Shown: piece by piece, positions 17,298-26,417 of the stretch
How positions within the stretch are numbered: the stretch's first letter is position 1
Layout of the letters: each line of letters begins with the position of its first letter
DNA from: Catenulispora sp. MAP5-51
GTDB lineage: Bacteria; Actinomycetota; Actinomycetes; Streptomycetales; Catenulisporaceae
Direction: 5' to 3'
Length of the DNA: 64,000 nucleotides
Assembly (NCBI RefSeq): GCF_041261205.1
Contig: NZ_JBGCCH010000012.1
Span: 62,001 to 126,000 of the forward strand
Translations under genes and position numbers: made by a program
The notes under the pieces: model-generated
Database searches by the model: none
Seen by the model: the letters and a program-made list of their open reading frames with translations, nothing else
Told to the model about the DNA's origin: nothing

Positions 17298-18317
17298 AGC
17301 TCGCGCGTCCCAGGCCGCCAGTAGCGCGCGCTCCTTCTCGGCGGTGAGCCCGTGCGGCCTGCGCGGCTGGTAGGAGCGCCGGACGGCACCGTCGTCGGCG
17401 GCCAGCCAGGCCCAGGTGTCCCGGACGGTCTCGCGCAGCGGGCGGCAGCGGAGCCCGGCCGCTTCGGCGCGGGAGGTGTCCGTCTCCCAGGGCACCTCGC
17501 CCGGCGGGATCCAGATGGTCAGCTCGCTCCAGACTTCGACGTCCTGCGTCTGGAGGAAGTCGCTCGCGACCCAGTCCAGCTCGGCCGCCGAGCCGGTGGC
17601 CTCGATGCAGGCTTCGAGGAGTTCGCCGTAGGTGGAGGCGTTGGCGGGGGTGCCGGCGACCATGTAGCCGCCGGTCAGGCCCTGGTCGACAGCGGTGAGG
17701 ACGAAGTCTGCGATGTCGCGGACGTCGATCGGGTTCACCGGGGACGAGGGGTCGCCGGGAGCCAGGGTGCGCAGGGTGCGGGTGGTGCCGGCGTCGGCCA
17801 TGCGGAGCAGCAGAGCCGGGAGGCGGCCGATGTCCTCGTGCGGGCCGAGCAGCAGGCCCAGCCGCAGGGACAGGGCGCGGCCGGGGAAGTCGCGGGCCAC
17901 GACGCGCTCGCAGCCGGCCTTGAGGGTGCCGTAGTCGCCGTCGTCGGGGCCGGCGTCCGGGGAGCAGTCGTGGAGCGGGGAGTCGTCGGTGACGGGCTGC
18001 GCCGGCCAGTCGGGGAAGACGTTGATGGTCGACATGAACACGTACGTCGCCGCGCTGTCCGCCAGCGCGCGGACCGCGTCGCCGACGACCCGCGGGACGT
18101 AGCCGGAGGTGTCGACGATCGCGTCCCAGGGACCGTGGCCGGCCAGGCGCGCCAGGTCCTCCTTGGACTCGCGGTCGCCGCGCACGGCCTGGACGCCGGG
18201 GACGTCCGGGGCGGTACGGCCGCGGTTGAACACGGTCACCTCGTGGCCGGCCGCCAGGGCCCCGGCCGCGACGGCCCGGCCGAGGAACGCGCTGCCGCCG
18301 AGTATGAGAAGTCGCAT
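17295..18317 (-). CDS. NAD(P)-dependent epimerase/reductase (extended SDR)
   Basis: 340 residues. N-terminal Rossmann motif GGSAFLG (the GxxGxxG form) follows MRLLIL; the expected active site YxxxK is present as YGTLKAGCE. FMSTINVFPDW holds the catalytic Ser/Thr region. It resembles reductases and epimerases acting on nucleotide sugars or similar, substrate unknown. ATG 18317 has GAGGGTGGGG upstream; extra in-frame residues further upstream lack similarity. It is a lone gene. Confidence 0.85.
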   Translation of the reverse strand: MRLLILGGSAFLGRAVAAGALAAGHEVTVFNRGRTAPDVPGVQAVRGDRESKEDLARLAGHGPWDAIVDTSGYVPRVVGDAVRALADSAATYVFMSTINVFPDWPAQPVTDDSPLHDCSPDAGPDDGDYGTLKAGCERVVARDFPGRALSLRLGLLLGPHEDIGRLPALLLRMADAGTTRTLRTLAPGDPSSPVNPIDVRDIADFVLTAVDQGLTGGYMVAGTPANASTYGELLEACIEATGSAAELDWVASDFLQTQDVEVWSELTIWIPPGEVPWETDTSRAEAAGLRCRPLRETVRDTWAWLAADDGAVRRSYQPRRPHGLTAEKERALLAAWDARA

Positions 18318-18402
18318 TGCCCCACCCTCGCAGGACGCGGAGTGCGAAGGCCAGATCATTCTGCTGAGGGCGGATGGACCGGCCCGGAGCGTGCGGGGTG
18401 CC

Positions 18403-19680
18403 TCAGAGCGTGAGCTGCGTGATGGTGTAGATCAGCAGCCCGGCCAGCGCGCCGACGACGGTGCCGTTGATCCGGATGAACTGCAGGTCGCGGCCGACCT
18501 GGAGCTCGATCTTGCGCGAGGTGGCCGGGCCGTCCCAGGCCGCGACGGTGTCGGTGATCAGGGACGTGATCTCCTGGCGGTAGGTGGTCACCAGGTGCAC
18601 CGCGACCTCGCGGACCCAGCCGTCGGCCTTCTCCTGCATGGCCGTGTCGGTCTCCAGGCGGTGGCCCAGGCTCTGCAGCCCCTGCCGGGCCCGCGCCTGC
18701 AGGTCGCTGTCCGGGTCCTCGGCGGCGTTTATCACCGCCGAGCGCATCGCGGTCCAGCCGGAGGCGACCAGGCCCTGGAGCTCGGGGTGCTGGAGCAGGT
18801 TGGCCTTTACCTTTTCGACGCGGCCGCGAGTCTCGGAATCGGACTTCAGTTCCTCGGCGTAGTCGGCCAGGAAGCGGTCCAGCGCGCCGCGCACCGGGTG
18901 GTGCTGGTCGTCGCGGACGCTGCCGGCCAGCTTCACCAGCTCGCGCTGGAGGCGCCGGGCGACGGCGTCGTCCAGGAAGCGCGGGGACCACAGCGGGGCC
19001 TCGTTCGACACCGCGTTCTCGATGGCCTCAGGGTGCTCCTCCAGCCAGTCGTGGGCGCGCGCGGCGAGGATGTCGACCAGCTGGTGGTGGCTGCCGGACT
19101 CGGTGAGGCGCTGGAGCAGGCCGCCGAGCGGGGTGGCGACGTCGGCCTTGGCCAGCCGGGTGGTGACGGCCTCGCCGAGGATCTTCTGGATGTCCTCGTC
19201 GCGCAGGACGGTCAGCACGCCGCGGACCGCGGTGGCCAGCTCCTTGGTGACGCGCGCGGCGTTCTCCGGCTGCGAGAGCCACTGGCCGGTCCGGCGGGAG
19301 ATGCCCAGCGCGGACAGCCGGCCGCGGATGACCTCCTCGGACAGGAAGTTCTCGCCGACGAACTCCCCGAGGCCCTCGCCGAACTGGTCCTTGCGCTTGG
19401 GGATGATCGCGGTGTGCGGGATCGGCAGGCCCAGCGGGTGCTTGAACAGCGCGGTGACGGCGAACCAGTCGGCCAACCCGCCGACCATGCCGGCCTCGGC
19501 GGCGGCCTGGACGTAGCCGGTCCAGCCGGTGACGCCGTGGTTCTGGAGGGTCTTCATCGTGATGTAGACGGCCGCCGCCGCCAACAAGAACCCGGTCGCC
19601 ACCGACTTCATGCGGCGCATCCCGCGCCGCCTGGTCAGTTCGCTGGGGGTCAGCGGGTCACGGGGCCGGGCTTTCGTCAC
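18403..19680 (-). CDS. DUF445 family membrane protein
   Basis: 425 residues. An N-terminal RRRGMRRMKSVATGFLLAAA segment leads into a membrane helix, then the signature GMVGGLADWFAVTALFKHP; a long helical middle follows and a second helix closes the protein (VVGALAGLLIYTITQ). Function is unknown in bacteria. The GTG start (VTKARPRDPLTPSELTRRR) is preferred because this Arg-rich leader is usual in relatives; it overlaps the end of the SbcC-like gene by 23 bases, implying coupling. ATG 19620 is the alternative. Confidence 0.87.
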   Translation of the reverse strand: MTKARPRDPLTPSELTRRRGMRRMKSVATGFLLAAAAVYITMKTLQNHGVTGWTGYVQAAAEAGMVGGLADWFAVTALFKHPLGLPIPHTAIIPKRKDQFGEGLGEFVGENFLSEEVIRGRLSALGISRRTGQWLSQPENAARVTKELATAVRGVLTVLRDEDIQKILGEAVTTRLAKADVATPLGGLLQRLTESGSHHQLVDILAARAHDWLEEHPEAIENAVSNEAPLWSPRFLDDAVARRLQRELVKLAGSVRDDQHHPVRGALDRFLADYAEELKSDSETRGRVEKVKANLLQHPELQGLVASGWTAMRSAVINAAEDPDSDLQARARQGLQSLGHRLETDTAMQEKADGWVREVAVHLVTTYRQEITSLITDTVAAWDGPATSRKIELQVGRDLQFIRINGTVVGALAGLLIYTITQLTL

Positions 19681-22645
19681 GATCGTTATTGTGGCCCAGC
19701 TGGCGGACTTGCGCCGAGCCCACGGCCCGGTAACGGTCGGGATCACAGGTGAAGACGATGATTTGGGTCGGTTTACCGCCGTTTGTCGCCTCGGGCGTGG
19801 CGGCGGCGCTGCCGGCGTGGTTGAGCAGGGCGCCGAGCATGCGGCGCCGGCCGGGGTCGGCGGCACCGAGCGCGTCGTCGATGATCACCGGCACCCCGCC
19901 GTCCGGCCCGACCAGCGCGGCGCACGCCAGGCGCACGCACATCGCGACGGCCTCACGCGCGCCGGTCGAGAGCTCGGCGTAGGGGTCGGTGCGGCCGGCC
20001 AGGGTGCGGGAGGCGATGCGCAGGTCGGCGTCCACGGTGACCTCGAACGAGGCCCCGAACACCAGGCGCCCGAACCGTTCGACCTGCTCCTTGAACGGGC
20101 CCTGATAGGAGCGCGTGGCCTCCTCGCGACGGAGCAGGATCGTCCTGCGGAGCAGCTCCGCGGCCTCGGCGCGGGCGGTGACCGAGGCCAGGTCGCGCTC
20201 GGCGGCGTCGCGCCGGGCCTCGGCCTCGCGGTGCCGGTCGGCCAGGTCGTCGCCAACGGCGTCCAGGCGTCCGGCCAGGTGCTGCAGGCCCGCGCGGGCG
20301 TCAGTGATCTCGGCCTCGGTGCGCGCCACGACGTCGCGGGCGTTGCGCAGCAGGAGCTCGACCTGCTCGGGCTGGGCGTCGCGGTAGTTGGCGTCGTGGG
20401 CGGCACGGTCCTGGACGGCGGCGGCGAGGGCCTTGGCCGCCTCGGCGTCGCGCTGCTCGACCACCGGATCCTCGGCGGCGAGCCGGGCCTCGGCCAGCCG
20501 GGTACGCGCGGCCTCGTGCTCGGCGGCCAGATGCTCGGCACGCCCGGCGAGCTTCTGCGCGTCGGCGACGATCTCGCTCGCCCGCGCCTCGGCCAGCCGC
20601 AGCGCATCGGCCGCACGCTCGAGGTTGGCGGCGGTCTCCTCCGACTCGGCCCGCCGGTGGTCGGCGACGGTCTCGGCCTCACCCCGGTCGGCAGGCGGCA
20701 GCACCCCGGCATCACGGCGCTCGAGATGCTCGGCGATGCGGGCCTCAAGCCGCGCCTGCTCATCGGCGAGGGCGGCAGGGTCCTTGCTCAGCCTGGTGCG
20801 TGCGGACTCGGCGGCGACCAGCGCGGCGCGCGCCTCGACGTGCCGCTGGAGGCGGACGCGGGCGGCCGCGAGGTCGCGGACGCCGGCCTGGCGGCAGAGG
20901 GTGGCGAGGGAGGACTCGGCGGCGTCGAGCTTGCCGCGCAGCTCGCGCTCGCTGGCGCCGGGGGCGAGGGTGACGCGCAGGACGCCTTCGGCCTCGATGA
21001 CGAGGTGGTCGGTGAGGCGGCGGACCAGCGGCTCGGCGAAGTCGGCTTCGGTGCGGGCCTCGGGGACCAGCGAGACCGATTCGGCGGCGGTGCGGGCGCG
21101 GGCCTCGGGCACGGTGGCTGCGGCGGCGGCGATGCCGGCGGATACGGTGCCGGTGCCGGCGGATGCGGTGCCGGTGCCGGTGCCGGCGGATGCGGTGCCG
21201 GTGCCGGCGGATGCGGTGCCGGTGCCGGTGCCGGCGGATGCGGTGCCGGTGCCGGTGCCGGCGGATGCGGTGCCGGTGCCGGTGCCGGTGCCGGCGGATA
21301 CGGTGCCGGCGGATGCGGTGGCGTCGGCCGACGCGCGGGCGGTCGGGACCGACACCGTCACCGGCGCACTCCCCAACCGCTCCACCCGCACCGTCGCCGC
21401 AGCCACCTCGATCGCCGTCCGCGCGTCGCGCACGCCGCGGTCGGCCTGGTCGATGGTCTCGACCGCGCGGTCGTCGATCTCCGTGGCGGCGGTCTCGGCG
21501 GCGGCGAGTTCCACCTCGCGGTCGGCCTCGGCCAGGGCTTCGCGGTCGGCGCGGACCCGCTCCAGCTCGTAGGCGTCGCGCATCCAGCGGTAGTCGGCGT
21601 CCGCGTCCTGGTACTGGCGCAGTGCGAGGCGGTGCGCCTCGTCGGCGGTGCGGTGCATCGCCGAGGCGCCCTCGCGGCGGGAGTCGGCCTCGGTGCGGAG
21701 CTCGGTGTGGGCGGCGATCTGCTGGTCCAGCGCCTGGAGTTCGTCCTCGTAGTCGCCCACGCTCCGCACCAGCGCCAGGCGCGCCGTGCGGGCGCCGGCT
21801 GCGAGTTCGGCGTCGCGCGAGGCTCGCTCCACCAGGGCCGCCGCGTCGTCGCGGCGGGTGCGCAGGGTCTCCACGTCCTTGGCGCGGCGACCGAAGTCGT
21901 CCAGGTCGCCGCGGTCGGTCACCAGGCGCTGTCGCAGCTCGGCCAGGCGCGCGGTCACCTCGCCGTGCCGTTCGGTGTCGGCCTCGACCCGGGCCAGGGT
22001 CTGGGCCAGGTCCTCGGCCTCGGCGGTGGCGCTCGCGGCGGCGTCCTGCGCGGCGCGGTACTCCCCCGTCGGCTGGTGGTTCTTCGCCGTGAAGTAGCGC
22101 GCGAACTCCTTCTCGACCCGCTGGACCAGCGTGTCCTCGGACCCGTCGCCGGGCCCGGACTCGCCGCCGGCCGCGGTGTCGAGGGCGGCGCGCAGCCAGG
22201 AGCTGCCGGCGATGCGGTCCACGTCGAAGGGCTTGTCCTGCAAGACCCGCAGGGCTTTGAACAGGTCGTAGTCCGTGGCCTGGTTCAGGATGGCCAGGAC
22301 GCGCTCGTGGGCCTCGCGGCCGGTCAGCGTCTCCGGGGCCGGGGCCAGGATGCGCAGCTCGGTCAGCGGACGGAGCCAGCGCTTGCGGTAGACCAGGTGG
22401 TGGCCGCCGACCCGGAACTCGGCCTCGACCTCCGGCGCGGCGTCGGTGTGCCGGGGCTTGACCGCGCGCACGGCCTCCTTGCGGGAGGAGTCCAGCTCGT
22501 CCAGGAGCAGGCCGAAGGCCTCGATGGTGCTGCTCTTGCCCGACTCGTTGGGGCCCTCGACCACGGTCACGCCGTGTTCCTCGAACGTCAGCTCGCGGTC
22601 GGCGACGCCGCGGAAGTTGGTCAGGTGGATCCGCAGCAGCCTCAC
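19658..22645 (-). CDS. SbcC/Rad50-like coiled-coil ATPase (YhaN-type)
   Basis: 995 residues. Walker A GPNESGKS (31-38), a long Ala/Glu/Arg-rich coiled coil, then signature LSTGAREAVAM and Walker B VIIDDALGAAD near the C-terminus. With its partner phosphoesterase it should form a DNA-end-processing complex. The GTG start overlaps the partner stop (GTGA). A Ser-Ala-Gly-Thr repeat at about 441-505 interrupts the coil and is coded by a minisatellite. No CxxC zinc hook is visible, which suits YhaN better than classic SbcC. Confidence 0.88.
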   Translation of the reverse strand: MRLLRIHLTNFRGVADRELTFEEHGVTVVEGPNESGKSSTIEAFGLLLDELDSSRKEAVRAVKPRHTDAAPEVEAEFRVGGHHLVYRKRWLRPLTELRILAPAPETLTGREAHERVLAILNQATDYDLFKALRVLQDKPFDVDRIAGSSWLRAALDTAAGGESGPGDGSEDTLVQRVEKEFARYFTAKNHQPTGEYRAAQDAAASATAEAEDLAQTLARVEADTERHGEVTARLAELRQRLVTDRGDLDDFGRRAKDVETLRTRRDDAAALVERASRDAELAAGARTARLALVRSVGDYEDELQALDQQIAAHTELRTEADSRREGASAMHRTADEAHRLALRQYQDADADYRWMRDAYELERVRADREALAEADREVELAAAETAATEIDDRAVETIDQADRGVRDARTAIEVAAATVRVERLGSAPVTVSVPTARASADATASAGTVSAGTGTGTGTASAGTGTGTASAGTGTGTASAGTGTASAGTGTGTASAGTGTVSAGIAAAAATVPEARARTAAESVSLVPEARTEADFAEPLVRRLTDHLVIEAEGVLRVTLAPGASERELRGKLDAAESSLATLCRQAGVRDLAAARVRLQRHVEARAALVAAESARTRLSKDPAALADEQARLEARIAEHLERRDAGVLPPADRGEAETVADHRRAESEETAANLERAADALRLAEARASEIVADAQKLAGRAEHLAAEHEAARTRLAEARLAAEDPVVEQRDAEAAKALAAAVQDRAAHDANYRDAQPEQVELLLRNARDVVARTEAEITDARAGLQHLAGRLDAVGDDLADRHREAEARRDAAERDLASVTARAEAAELLRRTILLRREEATRSYQGPFKEQVERFGRLVFGASFEVTVDADLRIASRTLAGRTDPYAELSTGAREAVAMCVRLACAALVGPDGGVPVIIDDALGAADPGRRRMLGALLNHAGSAAATPEATNGGKPTQIIVFTCDPDRYRAVGSAQVRQLGHNNDRDESPAP
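21131..21320. repeat. Coding minisatellite inside the SbcC-like gene
   Basis: Imperfect tandem copies of GCCGGCGGATGCGGT joined by one to three GCCGGT units. Translated on the minus strand it gives runs of TASAGTGTG in the middle of the coiled coil. All length steps are multiples of 3, so copy-number change would not break the frame. Confidence 0.85.
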
Positions 22646-23802
22646 GAAGCCCTCCCGGCACCGATGCCCGTGCCCGACAGACGCACCAGCAGTCCGAGCG
22701 CGTCGGACGCCTGCCGCGCCGCCGCCTCATCGGCGCCGCCGGCCAGTTCCCGCAGATCGTCCAAAGCGCGCGCCGCGAAGCCGGTCAGGCCGAGCGCGTC
22801 GAAGTCGTCGTCGGCGGGGCGGATCGCCAGATCGGTGCGGCTGGAGGAGTCGCGGAACCCGGCGAACAGATCGGCGGCCTCGTCGCGGACCGCGTCGAGC
22901 GCGTCCTTCTCGGCGACCGAGAGGGTCCCGCGCAGCGCGAAGTTCAAAATGGTGCGGTCCTTGTCCGGCAGGTCCGCCAGCCGGGCTCGGAGCGCTTCGA
23001 CGTCGGCGGCCCCGCTGAGCTCGACCGTCACCGGCTCGAACCGCCACGTGCCGACCCGGTGCCGGGCGACCTTCGGCGCGAGCGTGAGATCGGCCTCGTC
23101 GATCTCCACGACCAGCACATTGCCGGCGTCCACCTCGTCGAAGTCCGTCGGCTCCGGCGCCCCGGAGTACCACACCCGCGGCGTCACCTCAGTGGTCGAA
23201 TGCCGGTCGCCGAGCGCGACGTAGTGCGCCTTGCCCGCCTCCAGCGCGGCGCGCACGCCCGCGATGCGGATCAGCGACACCGGCTCCGCCTGCGGGGCGA
23301 CGGCGTCCACCGCGCCGTGGCCGACCGCGACGCGCACCACGCCGGGCGGGGCCGGTTCGAGGGCTTCGAGCAGGTCGCCGAGCAGGTCCGAGGTCGGCCG
23401 CTTGGAACGCCACGGCGCACCGACCACCTCGAAGCCGGGGCGCACCTGGACCGGATGCCCGTCGCGCAACACCACCACGTTGGGCGGGCACGCCTGCAGG
23501 AAGCGCTCGGAGTCCCAGATCGAGGCGGCGTTCAGCGGATCGTGGTTGCCCGGCAGCAGGAACACCTTCAGCGGCAGGGCTTTCAGCTTCTCCATGGCCT
23601 GCCGGACCGTGCGGGCCGACTCGGTGTTCGTCTCGAACACGTCCCCGCCCACCACGATCGCTTCGCAGCCCTCGGACACCGCCAGGCGCCCCAGCGTGCC
23701 CAGGACGTCACGGCGCGCGGCGTCGAACTGGCCCTGGCGTTCGGGGTCCAGGTACCGCCGGCCCATGCCGAGCTGCCAGTCGGCGGTGTGCAGGAATCGC
23801 AT
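22642..23802 (-). CDS. SbcD/Mre11-like metallophosphoesterase (YhaO-type)
   Basis: 386 residues. Metal motifs: FLHTADWQLG, GGDVFET, PGNHDPLN, VGHGAVD and ALGDRHS. The second His of the canonical ADxHLG is Gln here, and the last motif reads GDRHS in place of GHIH, so the metal site is not textbook. It should supply the nuclease for the adjacent ATPase. ATG 23802 is preceded by TACGGT ending 8 bases upstream (leaderless pattern); a TTG nine bases earlier is less likely. Confidence 0.9.
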   Translation of the reverse strand: MRFLHTADWQLGMGRRYLDPERQGQFDAARRDVLGTLGRLAVSEGCEAIVVGGDVFETNTESARTVRQAMEKLKALPLKVFLLPGNHDPLNAASIWDSERFLQACPPNVVVLRDGHPVQVRPGFEVVGAPWRSKRPTSDLLGDLLEALEPAPPGVVRVAVGHGAVDAVAPQAEPVSLIRIAGVRAALEAGKAHYVALGDRHSTTEVTPRVWYSGAPEPTDFDEVDAGNVLVVEIDEADLTLAPKVARHRVGTWRFEPVTVELSGAADVEALRARLADLPDKDRTILNFALRGTLSVAEKDALDAVRDEAADLFAGFRDSSSRTDLAIRPADDDFDALGLTGFAARALDDLRELAGGADEAAARQASDALGLLVRLSGTGIGAGRAS

Positions 23803-23849
23803 AGAGGTCAACCGTAGACCGTCGGACTGTCAGCCCGCGGCGGTTCGGG

Positions 23850-24935
23850 TCAGGACTGGACCCGCCAGCCGGAGGCGGCCAGGTCCGCCGCCAGCCGGTC
23901 GGCCACGGCCGGGTCCACCAGCAGCTCCACCAGGCCGGCCTCGCGGCCCTGGGAGTGGTCGATGCGGACGTCCTCGATGTTCACCCCGACGCTGCCGGCC
24001 GTGGCGAACAGCCGCGCCAGCTCGCCGGGGCGGTCGGAGATCAGCACCGGCACCGCCGAGTAAGAGGCCGAAGCCGCTCCGTGCTTGCCGGGGATGCGGG
24101 CGTGGCCGGCGTTGCCCCGGCGCAGCAGCTCGGCCAGGTCGGTGGCGCCGCGCTTGGCGGCCTCGGCGTCCGGGCCGGCCAGGGCGCGCAGCGCCTCGAC
24201 CGCCTCGTTCAGGTCGGCGGCGTAGGCGGCCAGGACCTCGGCGATCGCCGGAGCGTTGGCGGAGAGGATGTCCTCCCACAGTTCCGGCGCGCCGCCGGCG
24301 ATGCGGGTCAGGTCCCGGATACCGGTGCCGGAGATGCGGACCGACTCCTCGCGGGCGTTCTCCAGGCGCGCCGCCATCAGCGCGGCGACCAGGTGCGGGG
24401 CGTGCGAGATCAGGGCCACGGCGTGGTCGTGCTCTTCGGTGTCCATCACGACCGGCACCGCGCCGCACAGCGAGACCAGCTCCAGGGCCTGGTTCAGGGC
24501 GTCGCGGGAGGTCGTCGAGCCCGGTGTCAGCACCCAGGGACGGCCCTCGAACAGGTCCGAGCGGGCCGCCAGCGGGCCGGAGCGCTCGCGGCCGGCCAGC
24601 GGATGGCCGCCGATGAACCGGCTCAGGTCGGCGCCGGCCTCCTCGGCCGAGCCGTGCACCATGGCCTTGACCGAGCCGACGTCGGTGTAGACGCGGGCCC
24701 AGTCCTCGCGCTGGGCCTGGGCCAGCATCGTCCCTATCCGCGCCGGCGGCACGGCCAGGATGCACAGGTCCACCGGCTGTGGCGGACGGCCGGTCCGGCC
24801 GGCGCCGAGCGAGGCGGCGGTACGTGCGGCGCCCTCGTCGGAGTCGCTGAGGTGCACCTCGATACCGCGGCGGGTCAACGCCAAGGCGATGGACGTGCCG
24901 ATGAGTCCGGTACCGACGACCAAGGCGGAACGCAT
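23850..24935 (-). CDS. tyrA: Prephenate dehydrogenase with ACT domain
   Basis: 361 residues. The NAD-binding VVGTGLIGTSIALAL opens the protein; GGHPLAGRERSG and SHAPHLVAALMA are prephenate dehydrogenase signatures. A C-terminal ACT domain (about 285-355, VLISDRPGELARLFATAGSVGVNIEDV, split: ISDRPGELARL, GVNIEDVRIDHS) should bind tyrosine for feedback control. It converts prephenate to 4-hydroxyphenylpyruvate in tyrosine synthesis. It follows the chorismate mutase gene, which makes its substrate. TAGGGT ends 6 bases before the ATG. Confidence 0.94.
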   Translation of the reverse strand: MRSALVVGTGLIGTSIALALTRRGIEVHLSDSDEGAARTAASLGAGRTGRPPQPVDLCILAVPPARIGTMLAQAQREDWARVYTDVGSVKAMVHGSAEEAGADLSRFIGGHPLAGRERSGPLAARSDLFEGRPWVLTPGSTTSRDALNQALELVSLCGAVPVVMDTEEHDHAVALISHAPHLVAALMAARLENAREESVRISGTGIRDLTRIAGGAPELWEDILSANAPAIAEVLAAYAADLNEAVEALRALAGPDAEAAKRGATDLAELLRRGNAGHARIPGKHGAASASYSAVPVLISDRPGELARLFATAGSVGVNIEDVRIDHSQGREAGLVELLVDPAVADRLAADLAASGWRVQS

Positions 24936-24963
24936 AGGGAAACCCTATCGGCCTACGCGGCCG

Positions 24964-25326
24964 CTATTGCGCGATGTCCTTGCGCAGTGCCGCAGCACCA
25001 CCGAGGTAGACATGCTGGATCTCGTGCTTCGAGCGCAGCGTGTCCACATGCGCCAGCAGCCGGACCACGCGCGGCATCGCGCCCTCGACATCTATCTCCT
25101 GCGCGCACATCAGCGGCACGTCGACGATGCCCAGCTCGCGCGCGGCCAGGGCCGGGAACTCGCTGTGCAGGTCCGGTGTGGCCGTGAACAGCATGCTGAT
25201 CAGGTCGTCGACGGTGAAGCCGTTCTGCTCCATCACCTGCTTGACCAGCTCAGTAGTGCCGGCCAGGAGGTGGTCCCGGTCGTCTACGTCCAGCTGGATC
25301 GCGCCTCGTACCGCCCGCACTGCCAT
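24964..25326 (-). CDS. aroH: Chorismate mutase, AroH class
   Basis: 120 residues. VRAVRGAIQLDVDDRDHL at the start and VPLMCAQEIDVEGAMPRVVRLLAHV at the end (quoted here as LMCAQEIDVEGAMPRVVR) are AroH-type signatures, including the active-site Arg and Glu. It turns chorismate into prephenate. TAGGGT ends 6 bases before the ATG, so the mRNA should be leaderless. tyrA lies 28 bases downstream. Confidence 0.93.
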   Translation of the reverse strand: MAVRAVRGAIQLDVDDRDHLLAGTTELVKQVMEQNGFTVDDLISMLFTATPDLHSEFPALAARELGIVDVPLMCAQEIDVEGAMPRVVRLLAHVDTLRSKHEIQHVYLGGAAALRKDIAQ

Positions 25327-25386
25327 GAGGCCACCCTACTGATCACACGAACACGCCGCGCGTGGCGTCCCGCCGTGCGAGACGGC

Positions 25387-26331
25387 CTACGCCGGCACGT
25401 CGAAGCTGTGACCGCAGGGATAGGTGGTACCGGTGGGAAGCCGTTCCAGCCGCAGCATCTCGAAGCGCTCCCGGGTGGCGTCGTCGTTCGGGGTGTAGAC
25501 CATCATCCGGGTCTCGGGGGTGGCGGCCACGTCGAGGGTGGTGACTACGACACTGAGATCGCCGATCGCCGGGTGCCGGAAGACCTTCACCCGGACGCCG
25601 CCGTCGGCCACGCCGTGCTCGGCCCACAGCTCGGCGAACTCCGGGCTGGCCGCGCACAGCCGCTTCACGAACTCGTCCCAGGCCGGCTCGCCGACGTGCC
25701 GGCCGTAGCGGGCCCGGAAGTTCGCGACCATCCGAGCCAGGTCCTCTTGACGGTTCACGAACGGGTGGCAGCACTTGGGGCTGGTGAAGCACGACCACAG
25801 GGAGTTCCGCTTGTCCTCGGGCAGGTGCACCAGGAACGGGAACAGCAGCGCGTAGGGACGGTTCCAGGCCAGGATGTCGCTGCGGCCGTTGACCACCGAG
25901 GCGGGCAGCGGGTCCAGGCCGTCCAGGATCTGCTGGACCTCCGGGTCCAGGCGCCGGCAGCCGGTCATCGACGGAACGGCCGGGACGTCCGCGAGCTGGT
26001 ACAGGTGCTCGGTCTCGGCCGGGTCCAGGCGCAGCGTGCGAGCGACCGCGTCCAGGACCTGGACGCTGGCGTTGATCTGCCGGCCCTGCTCCAGCCAGGT
26101 GTACCAGGTCACCCCCACGCCGGCGAGCTGCGCGACCTCCTCGCGGCGCAGGCCCGGGGTCCGGCGCCGGGTGCCGGTGGGCAGGCCCAGGACCTCCGGG
26201 TCGAGCCGCTCGCGGCGGCTGCGCAGGAACGAGGCCAGCTCCGAACGGCGCGGCGCACCGTCCTTGGCGGGAGCCCGCACCGGGGACAGCGGGGGGATGG
26301 AAACGTCTATGCTCACACCACCATGATGCAT
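25387..26331 (-). CDS. XRE-family regulator with MmyB-like ligand domain
   Basis: 314 residues. An N-terminal helix-turn-helix (LPTGTRRRTPGLRREEVAQLAGVGVTWYTWLEQGR, core TPGLRREEVAQLAGV) is followed by an MmyB-like PAS-type domain (about 110-285) thought to bind a small ligand. This is the class of local regulators that sit divergent from the gene they control, here the MFS exporter. ATG 26331 (MHHGGVSIDV) is chosen; GTG 26316 is an alternative. Confidence 0.87.
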   Translation of the reverse strand: MHHGGVSIDVSIPPLSPVRAPAKDGAPRRSELASFLRSRRERLDPEVLGLPTGTRRRTPGLRREEVAQLAGVGVTWYTWLEQGRQINASVQVLDAVARTLRLDPAETEHLYQLADVPAVPSMTGCRRLDPEVQQILDGLDPLPASVVNGRSDILAWNRPYALLFPFLVHLPEDKRNSLWSCFTSPKCCHPFVNRQEDLARMVANFRARYGRHVGEPAWDEFVKRLCAASPEFAELWAEHGVADGGVRVKVFRHPAIGDLSVVVTTLDVAATPETRMMVYTPNDDATRERFEMLRLERLPTGTTYPCGHSFDVPA

Positions 26332-26340
26332 CCTCGGACA

Positions 26341-26417
26341 TCCTGGTGCCAGGTACTGGTGGTAATAGGATAACGGGACTCCTGGTACCCCCATAAAGTC
26401 CGGCGCATCCTGGTGTT
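26341..26417. promoter_or_regulatory. Divergent promoter region with three TCCTGGT repeats
   Basis: TCCTGGTGCC (26341-26350), TCCTGGTACC (26380-26389) and TCCTGGTGTT (26408-26417) lie between the XRE regulator and the MFS gene. The first extends to the near-palindrome CCTGG-TG-CCAGG. TAGGAT (26366-26371) on the plus strand and TATCCT (26372-26367) on the minus strand overlap as possible -10 elements. The repeats are candidate operators for the regulator. Confidence 0.55.

Noticed and set aside
19610-23224. 1204-codon plus-strand frame with Gly/Ala repeats
   Set aside because: It is antisense to the SbcC-like and phosphoesterase genes; the GAGAGG repeat is the minisatellite read on the wrong strand.
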